Assembly (NCBI GenBank): GCA_905479025.1
Contig: CAJQKX010000286.1
Coordinates: forward strand, 1-5,292
DNA length: 5,292 bases
Source: an uncultured Paraglaciecola sp.
GTDB lineage: Bacteria > Pseudomonadota > Gammaproteobacteria > Enterobacterales > Alteromonadaceae
Reading direction: 5' to 3'
Both the position numbers and the translations under genes were made by a program. The first letter of the stretch is position 1. Each line of letters opens with the position of its first letter. The notes under the pieces were generated by a model that saw only the letters and a list, made by a program, of their open reading frames with translations, was not told the DNA's origin and searched no databases. Positions 1 through 5,292 of this stretch are shown here, piece by piece.

Positions 1-2
1 AT

Positions 3-458
3 AAGCAGTTACACAAAAAAATGGATGGTTTGGAGTTTCATCCTATTCTCACTGATAATTTTATTGCGGTATTGCCGGCAAATCATCCTTTGAGTAAACA
101 TCAAATGTTATCATGGTCACAAATTGCCCTATACCCTTTTGTGGCTATGAATAAAGGTTCAGCTATTCGCCAATGGATTGATTCATTTATGGAAATGAAT
201 CACTTATCTTTAAATATAGTAGTGGAGGCCGGTCAACTTGCCACATTAGGGCAGTTTGTAAAACATGACTTAGGTGTTTCTGTGGTACCGGCTCTATGTC
301 AGGAGCAAATGCTCAGTAAAAACTTAGTCTGCCTGAAGATCTATCAAAGAGGCTTAAGTAAAAGAGTCGGTATAATCCGGCAAAAAAATGGCAACTTATC
401 CACAGTGGCTGCATCATTTTGGAAATGGACAGTGCAAAATGTTTCATATCCAAGTTAA
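3..458 (+). CDS. LysR-type transcriptional regulator, C-terminal part (5' end outside window)
   Basis: This is the effector-binding half of a LysR-type regulator. The frame is open to the left edge (first whole codon at 3), so the ATG at 21 is almost certainly internal and the N-terminal winged helix-turn-helix lies upstream of the window. Visible hallmarks of the periplasmic-binding-protein-like fold are AVLPANHPLS (about residues 17-26 from the ATG), the glycine/serine segment NKGSAIRQWID that usually starts the ligand cleft, and LGQFVKHDLGVSVVPALC near the C-terminus, the typical return strand of the domain. The roughly 150 residues seen match the second half of a 300-residue family member. 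The effector and target genes cannot be told, because the divergent neighbour that LysR genes usually control would lie upstream. It ends 33 bases before the stop of the decayed convergent gene at 492. The LysR family call is firm; the subfamily is unknown. Confidence 0.88.
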   Translation, partial: KQLHKKMDGLEFHPILTDNFIAVLPANHPLSKHQMLSWSQIALYPFVAMNKGSAIRQWIDSFMEMNHLSLNIVVEAGQLATLGQFVKHDLGVSVVPALCQEQMLSKNLVCLKIYQRGLSKRVGIIRQKNGNLSTVAASFWKWTVQNVSYPS

Positions 459-491
459 AGTAGAGATGCAATCTAGCTAAATACACTCTAG

Positions 492-1083
492 TTACCATTT
501 TTTATTTTCTGCAAATAAATCCTCCAGACCATCTCTGTTTAATTGTTCTTTTGACAACATCCAAACTATTGGGTGTTTCAGGATACTTATAATGTTTTGC
601 AACTTCTCTTCAAATGGACTTTACTGGCAGTGATCAACTCATCTGGGTTAATCTCGGCAAAAAGTGTAACGGTAGCTTTTTCTAATCATTGTCTTACAGT
701 GCCTGTTTGATTATTCTTTACAGCCGTATCGCTACGTCTCATCAACTTGTCAACGTTGGCTCTTAGCTGCAATCGTTCAAGTAGTTTGTCTTCAGCTAAA
801 AAACACTGCTTTAAAAACGATTTCTCTTAAAATCAGAACGTAGTAATGAGCGTAGCGTTTTTATACTCCGAATAAATTGAATACATTTTTTGTGACCATG
901 TGGCAGTTGAAAACTTTGGTCTGATTGAGGGGAGGTATTAATGTTTATATTTTTTAAATTATTTTCTGTTGTTTTTATTTTGGCGTTATAAACTATTGTT
1001 TTGTCATCCAGCATTTTGGCTGCTTTTGTCACAGCCAAAATGTTGTGCTGCATAATAAAAATCAGCTTTTGGGAAATGGGTAA
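492..1083 (-). pseudogene. Decayed gene remnant, possibly a response regulator with a TPR-like helical tail
   Basis: No intact reading frame remains, but minus-strand fragments in all three frames follow one another like one gene broken by frameshifts. In order they are a piece near 1000-1055 with ILAVTKAAKMLDDKTIVYNA, a piece near 790-905 with KRYAH and REIVFKAVF (interrupted by a stop), a piece at 620-802 with AEDKLLERLQ and VDKLMRRSDTAVKNNQTG (TGA at 686-688, then LEKATVTLF), and a final piece at 492-617 beginning PFEEKLQNIISILKHP and ending in LFAENKKW plus a stop. The repeated helix pairs with LEKA and TKAAKM look like tetratricopeptide repeats. The position just downstream of a histidine kinase remnant suggests a TPR-containing response regulator, but no receiver domain is visible, so a deletion may have removed it. 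Pseudogene status is well supported; the identity is an inference. Confidence 0.55.
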
Positions 1084-1541
1084 TTGTTCTGTATAAACGC
1101 TGAGTAATATGTCTCTCTGGCTGTAATACATCGCATTAATTGATACATCATTTAACAAAATATCAATTAAATCAGCATCCAGATACCACGCTAAATCAGC
1201 TGAATGGCTTACTTCTTAAATCATATTTTTATAATTTAAATAATCTCATTGGTCGCCAGTAAATATTCTATTAAGTCTTCTATGTGGCATTCGTCAATAT
1301 TTAAAGGCAGATTATCTTTTCCTGCTCGAAATAAAGACAATTATTGCACCAGTCCAGTATTTAGTCCGGCAGCGTCGTAATGTGACGATACTAAATGCGC
1401 TCGAGATTTAGGATCGGCCCATACCATACTCAACACCAACCCTTCGATAGATTGCATAAACAAGCATAATGAATTTTTCATATCATACGCGGCTGTTCCC
1501 AATACTGAAATGAATTCAATTTAGTCATATTCTTGAGGCAT
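1084..1541 (-). pseudogene. Decayed sensor histidine kinase (HisKA to N-box region)
   Basis: On the minus strand a frame opens with ATG at 1539-1541 and reads like a cytoplasmic histidine kinase without a transmembrane segment. The H-box-like helix FISVLGTAAYDMKNSLCL is followed by RAHLVSSHYDAAGLNTGLVQ, LSLFRAGKDNLPLN and HIEDLIEYLLATNEI. After a frameshift near 1235 come ADLAWYLDADLIDILLNDV and SINAMYYSQRD, a good match to the ATPase N-box. Damage seen: TAA at 1521-1523, TAA at 1341-1343, the frameshift, and TAA at 1216-1218. The phospho-accepting position reads Tyr (codon 1485-1487) where the family has His-Asp-x-Lys. Similarity stops after YTEQ (1084-1095), so the G boxes of the ATPase domain are missing. 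The gene was probably paired with the remnant at 492-1083. Its original signal is unknown. Orientation and family are well supported by ordered motifs across several frames. Confidence 0.72.
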
Positions 1542-1720
1542 AAAATGTTACCACGGAGGGAATTAACAGGAAAAAACACTGCGTTGATCACACAAAATTA
1601 AAGGTACTTAATTGTATATTATTAGACCTTTTTCTGTTTTTGATATTTGATTTTTTAGATTATTTCGCACGTTAGATAGATATAATGAGAATCTTTTTTT
1701 AAAAACTAATAGAATTCGTC

Positions 1721-1748
1721 TTGTTAAAGTTATATAACATTTTAATAT
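1721..1748 (+). promoter_or_regulatory. Possible cysB promoter
   Basis: TTGTTA at 1721-1726 and TAATAT at 1743-1748 are each four of six bases from the sigma-70 consensus and are 16 bases apart. This would start transcription near 1755, leaving a leader of about 30 bases. In such an AT-rich stretch matches like this arise easily by chance, so confidence is low. Confidence 0.3.
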
Positions 1749-1761
1749 AAAGAAATTCCTT

Positions 1762-1781
1762 AGGTTAACAAGCAAGGTTAA
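1762..1781 (+). promoter_or_regulatory. cysB ribosome binding site with a doubled AGGTTAA
   Basis: AAGG at 1774-1777 sits 7 bases before the cysB ATG and is the only Shine-Dalgarno-like sequence close by, which fits the ATG at 1785. The heptamer AGGTTAA occurs at 1762-1768 and again at 1775-1781, a 13-base period, so the second copy includes part of the ribosome binding site. Whether the repeat has a role is unknown. Confidence 0.45.
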
Positions 1782-2759
<978 letters not shown>

Positions 2760-2842
2760 AATCAGCTTCTGTTTTGAGGTAAAGCACAAAAATAATGCAT
2801 GTACAAACTGGTTCTTGCGCAAAATAATTTAGAAACCCGCGG

Positions 2843-2915
2843 CGATAGCTGCGAGTTTATTGAACGTTTGGACCACGCCTAGCCAAGTTGTTAGTGAAAA
2901 GACAACCAAGCAGTA
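2843..2915 (+). pseudogene. Possible remnant of a second cysB-like 3' end
   Basis: The 14 bases at 2856-2869 (TTTATTGAACGTTT) are identical to cysB 2643-2656. The resemblance continues for about 33 more bases at roughly 60% identity, with one missing base after the identical block. Read with that base restored, the stretch gives EFIERFGPRLAKLLVK, against [17 protein letters not shown] in CysB, and it lies about 210 bases further downstream. This could be the worn end of a tandem copy or of a CysB paralogue. The match is short and may be chance, so confidence is modest. Confidence 0.33.
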
Positions 2916-3058
2916 GAAATAATGTTAAGGATTAATGTTAGCGATACGGTAAAAACTTTTAATTATAAATCACAATATTTATTGCAAAGGCTAAAAAGAC
3001 ACAAAGGTAAAGGCAAATACTGGTCAGTTTTTATTTTTTAGTTCGAAAAACATATTTT

Positions 3059-3075
3059 GTGTTTGATAAAAACAC
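3059..3075 (-). terminator. Weak hairpin just past sdaA, possible terminator
   Basis: GTGTTT (3059-3064) and AAACAC (3070-3075) form a six-pair stem with a five-base loop, 7 bases beyond the sdaA stop on its own strand. The stem has only two G-C pairs and is not followed by a clean T run on either strand, so termination here is uncertain. Confidence 0.25.
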
Positions 3076-3082
3076 TTCTCTG

Positions 3083-4456
3083 CTAACACTCAATAATATT
3101 AACGGCTAAACCGCCTCTAGACGTTTCTTTGTATTTTGACTTCATATCGTTGCCTGTTTCCCACATGGTTTTAATGACCTTGTCGAGTGACACTTTGTGT
3201 TGTCCAGAGCCTCTTAAAGCAAGTCTAGATGCATTAATGGCTTTAATTGCTCCCATAGCATTTCGCTCTATACAAGGCACTTGTACTAAGCCACCCACAG
3301 GGTCACAGGTTAAACCTAGGTTATGTTCCATTCCAATTTCGGCTGCGTTTTCAACCGCGTCTACCGAACCGCCGACTATTTCGGTCAATGCACCTGCTGC
3401 CATAGAGCATGCAACGCCCACTTCACCCTGACAGCCAACTTCGGCGCCAGAAATCGAAGCATTTTTTTTATATAAAATACCGATAGCGGCTGCGGTTAAT
3501 AAATAACGGCTTACTATATCTTCGTCCACTGGTTTAACAAATTTATCGTAGTAACATAACACCGCAGGAATAATACCTGCAGCGCCATTTGTCGGTGCAG
3601 TTACTACAGTCCCTCCGGCGGCATTTTCCTCGTTAACAGCTAATGCAAATAGATTGACCCAATCCATCGCGACCATAGGATCTGCATTTTTTTCGTTTTG
3701 TAAGCGGTTATACAAGCCAGGAGCTCGGCGCATAACCTTTAACCCTCCGGGTAAAATCCCTTCAGTTTTAATGCCTGTTTGCACACTTTTATACATCACC
3801 TGCCATATGTGCCAAAGTTTTTTGACTATTTCAGCTTTTGATTGAAAGACTTCTTCGTTTTTCATCATTATTGAGCTGATGCGCATACCATGCTCTTTAC
3901 TTAATTCTAGTAACTGTTTGGCGCTGGAAAAATCAAAAGGCACAGATTGTTCTTCGTGAATAAGTGCTGCTACTTTTTGTTTTGAAAAGTCTTGCTCTCT
4001 TATAATAAAGCCCCCTCCTATAGAGAAATAAGTTTGTGAGATAACCACGGTCTTATTACTCATGGCATGAAACGTCATACCGTTTGGATGATGGCTGAGT
4101 GATTTACGTCGATGAAATACAATCGCATTTAGTGCAGGGAATTTGATGGTTTTTTTACCATCTAAGTTAAGCCTTTGGCAGCGGCTCACTTTTTCGAGAA
4201 ATGTCTCAACCATAGAACTGTCGATAGTTTCGGGGGCATAACCGAGTAATCCCAAAATCACAGCTTTACCTGTTCCATGGCCTTTTCCTGTTTGTCCTAG
4301 TGAGCCAAAAAGTTCCACCATAATCTCATCTGTAGTATCAAAAAGACCTAGGTCCGATAACTCCCTACAAAAGGTTTTAGCAGCCCGCATTGGACCAACA
4401 GTATGGGAGCTGGAAGGGCCAATGCCGATACTGAACATATCAAAAACGCTGATCAT
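3083..4456 (-). CDS. sdaA: L-serine ammonia-lyase (L-serine dehydratase), iron-sulfur type
   Basis: This cytoplasmic enzyme converts L-serine to pyruvate and ammonia using a [4Fe-4S] cluster rather than pyridoxal phosphate. The 457-residue chain is the fused single-subunit form and matches the 454 residues of E. coli SdaA. The N-terminal beta domain starts ISVFDMFSIGIGPSSSHTVG and continues with GSLGQTGKGHGT (51-62) and SIGGGFI (145-151). The alpha domain carries NEENAAGG (275-282), TAPTNGAAG (286-294), SISGAEVGCQGEVGVACSMA (334-353), MEHNLGLTCDP (376-386) and VPCIERNA (393-400). Cys342, Cys384 and Cys395 are the expected cluster ligands, and the last residue, Cys457, corresponds to the tail cysteine that caps the fourth iron in the Legionella enzyme. 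The ATG at 4454-4456 aligns with the family start, although no strong Shine-Dalgarno precedes it. It follows nudL by 137 bases in the same direction, as in E. coli. tdcG and sdaB products are near-identical in architecture; the neighbours favour sdaA. Confidence 0.95.
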   Translation of the reverse strand: MISVFDMFSIGIGPSSSHTVGPMRAAKTFCRELSDLGLFDTTDEIMVELFGSLGQTGKGHGTGKAVILGLLGYAPETIDSSMVETFLEKVSRCQRLNLDGKKTIKFPALNAIVFHRRKSLSHHPNGMTFHAMSNKTVVISQTYFSIGGGFIIREQDFSKQKVAALIHEEQSVPFDFSSAKQLLELSKEHGMRISSIMMKNEEVFQSKAEIVKKLWHIWQVMYKSVQTGIKTEGILPGGLKVMRRAPGLYNRLQNEKNADPMVAMDWVNLFALAVNEENAAGGTVVTAPTNGAAGIIPAVLCYYDKFVKPVDEDIVSRYLLTAAAIGILYKKNASISGAEVGCQGEVGVACSMAAGALTEIVGGSVDAVENAAEIGMEHNLGLTCDPVGGLVQVPCIERNAMGAIKAINASRLALRGSGQHKVSLDKVIKTMWETGNDMKSKYKETSRGGLAVNIIEC

Positions 4457-4489
4457 TTTATTTGATTCACTAGAAAAGGATAAAGAGTG

Positions 4490-4518
4490 ATTGTGCTAGT
4501 TAAACGCGGGTAGAACAA
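4490..4518 (-). promoter_or_regulatory. Possible sdaA promoter in the nudL-sdaA gap
   Basis: On the minus strand TTGTTC (4513-4518) and CACAAT (4490-4495) are spaced by 17 bases, each four of six from the sigma-70 consensus. The start point would lie about 25 bases before the sdaA ATG. The 137-base gap after nudL makes a separate promoter reasonable, but the match is weak and read-through from pabB-nudL is equally possible. Confidence 0.25.
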
Positions 4519-4593
4519 TAGCTGTGGATAGATTAGCTAGTTGAGTTGTGTAAAGATTACTTTAAAAATTTTGTAACTAGGTTAATTGAAACA

Positions 4594-5160
4594 TTAAAAG
4601 TGATTCGATAAATTTCGCACAAAGGCGGCCGTAGCACCCCAAATGTTATATTGCTTCCAAGGTATGAAGTAGACCGGAAACTGCTCGTCTTTTCGTTTAA
4701 CCCAATGAATTAGATGATTACTTTTATCCATTAAAAAATTAAGGGGGACTTCAAAGGTTCTATCCACTTCATTTTTATCTAATATTAAGCTCGTTGGAGC
4801 ACCGATGAAGCCAACATAAGGTCTGACTTCATAACGACTTACCGTCCTGTACAATGGCAAATTACCGACAATTTCTACTTTTTCGGGGGGTAAGCCTACT
4901 TCTTCATGGGTTTCACGCAATGCAGTTTCGATTAATGAGTGATCGGTTGGTTCTTGTTTACCTCCCGGGAAACTGACTTGGCCTGCATGATGCTTTAAGT
5001 GACTTGCTCTGACTGTAAACAAAACCGTTAGCGCATTTTTGTATTCCAATATAGGTAATAATACAGCAGCTGGTTTTCCTGGCTCTCGAAGTGGAAAATC
5101 TGCCTCACTATTAATTTTTTTAGCATGATGGAATCGAGTGAGAAATTGAGCTTTATCCAC
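4594..5160 (-). CDS. nudL: Nudix hydrolase of the NudL (YeaB) family, probable CoA pyrophosphatase
   Basis: NudL-family Nudix proteins are thought to cleave the diphosphate of coenzyme A and its derivatives, needing a divalent metal ion. The protein has 188 residues, against 192 in E. coli NudL. The family signature covers residues 46-67: VLFTVRASHL, then HHAGQVSFPGG. The Nudix helix follows with ALRETHEEVGL (80-90), where the REUXEEXGU residues Arg82, Glu83, Glu86, Glu87 and Gly89 are all present. The upstream Glu of the classical box is not obvious, as is usual in this family. PLYRTVSRYEVRPYVGF (101-117) and the C-terminal IWGATAAFVRNL (173-184) also match the family. Translation starts at GTG (5158-5160): AAAGG at 5164-5168 is close to it and overlaps the pabB stop, and no better start is seen. 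The 6-base gap to pabB points to co-transcription and coupled translation. The substrate is assigned by family only. Confidence 0.92.
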   Translation of the reverse strand: MDKAQFLTRFHHAKKINSEADFPLREPGKPAAVLLPILEYKNALTVLFTVRASHLKHHAGQVSFPGGKQEPTDHSLIETALRETHEEVGLPPEKVEIVGNLPLYRTVSRYEVRPYVGFIGAPTSLILDKNEVDRTFEVPLNFLMDKSNHLIHWVKRKDEQFPVYFIPWKQYNIWGATAAFVRNLSNHF

Positions 5161-5166
5161 GGGCCT

Positions 5167-5292
5167 TTATCCAAGTTTCGACAATGTGGCGCATTGACTC
5201 AATATAGGTAATATTTTTGATACCTTATCTAAGCTCTCTTGATATTCATCTTTGGCGATAGAGTCGAGTACAATGCCTCCACCTGCCCAACA
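5167..5292 (-). CDS. pabB: Aminodeoxychorismate synthase component I, C-terminal end (5' part outside window)
   Basis: The last 41 codons of a gene entering from the right edge are read in the frame whose first whole codon is 5290-5292. WAGGGIVLDS followed by KDEYQESLDKVSKIL is the characteristic C-terminal segment of chorismate-binding enzymes, with AGGGIV forming part of the active-site wall and the EYxExxxK helix ending the domain. Anthranilate synthase and isochorismate synthase share this segment, but the position directly before nudL and sdaA, the same order as in E. coli, points to PabB. PabB together with the PabA glutaminase aminates chorismate on the way to p-aminobenzoate and folate. 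The stop TAA is at 5167-5169, 6 bases before the nudL start. Family membership is clear; the choice of PabB among its relatives rests on context. Confidence 0.82.
   Translation of the reverse strand, partial: CWAGGGIVLDSIAKDEYQESLDKVSKILPILSQCATLSKLG

Larger units (their letters stand above)
2760..3082. other. Intergenic region between the convergent cysB and sdaA genes
   Basis: These 323 bases carry no plausible gene: every frame is short and lacks a start with a ribosome binding site. The left part includes a stretch near 2843-2915 that resembles the 3' end of cysB (separate entry). The right part is AT-rich with T runs near 3028-3040 and a weak hairpin at 3059-3075. I see no strong rho-independent terminator for cysB on the plus strand. 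Confidence 0.6.

Noticed and set aside
397..405. A perfect DnaA-box match (TTATCCACA), with near matches around 4525 and at the nudL start
   Set aside because: The sites are isolated, two lie within coding sequence, and no cluster or origin-type genes are present.
313..498. A 61-codon minus-strand open frame over the end of the LysR gene
   Set aside because: Most of it is antisense to the clear LysR coding sequence, and its sequence looks like no family.
811..1158. A 115-codon minus-strand open frame as an intact gene
   Set aside because: Its beginning is the N-box segment of the kinase remnant and its end runs out of frame in the second remnant, so it is a chance opening within pseudogene sequence.
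2833..2915. Short plus-strand open frame beginning KPAAIAASLL
   Set aside because: It has no start codon or ribosome binding site, and a different frame of the same bases matches the CysB C-terminus better.
3129..3845. Plus-strand open frames of 100 and 63 codons inside sdaA
   Set aside because: They are antisense to a highly conserved serine dehydratase and are composition shadows of it.
4540..4580. TTAC...GTAA inverted repeat around an A/T run after nudL as a terminator
   Set aside because: The stem is only four strong pairs, lacks G-C content and has no T tract in the right place.

Overview
The window looks like chromosomal DNA of an AT-rich marine gammaproteobacterium, most likely of the Alteromonadales (Glaciecola/Paraglaciecola/Alteromonas relatives). 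The basis is a full-length 324-residue CysB very close to the enterobacterial protein, the gene order pabB-nudL-sdaA known from E. coli, and the low GC content. The genus is an inference from memory of similar proteins, not from a search.

Layout. Positions 3-458 (+) hold the C-terminal half of a LysR-type regulator cut by the window edge. Positions 492-1541 contain no intact gene. Read on the minus strand, they hold strongly decayed genes: first a sensor histidine kinase remnant (1084-1541) with stops, a frameshift and Tyr in place of the phospho-accepting His, then frameshifted remnants of a second protein (492-1083), possibly the partner response regulator with a helical-repeat tail. Positions 1542-1784 are an AT-rich leader with a possible promoter for cysB. 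Positions 1785-2759 (+) are cysB, the cysteine regulon activator. Positions 2760-3082 are non-coding but include a short stretch resembling the 3' end of cysB.

From the right edge, on the minus strand, run the end of pabB (5167-5292), nudL (4594-5160) and sdaA (3083-4456). pabB and nudL are 6 bases apart and probably translationally coupled. sdaA follows after 137 bases and may have its own promoter. cysB and sdaA converge across 2760-3082.

The intact genes are housekeeping: sulfur regulation, folate precursor synthesis, CoA-type nucleotide hydrolysis and serine breakdown to pyruvate. I found no mobile element, CRISPR array, RNA gene or convincing new system. The notable signals are the gene graveyard at 492-1541 and the cysB-like echo near 2843-2915.
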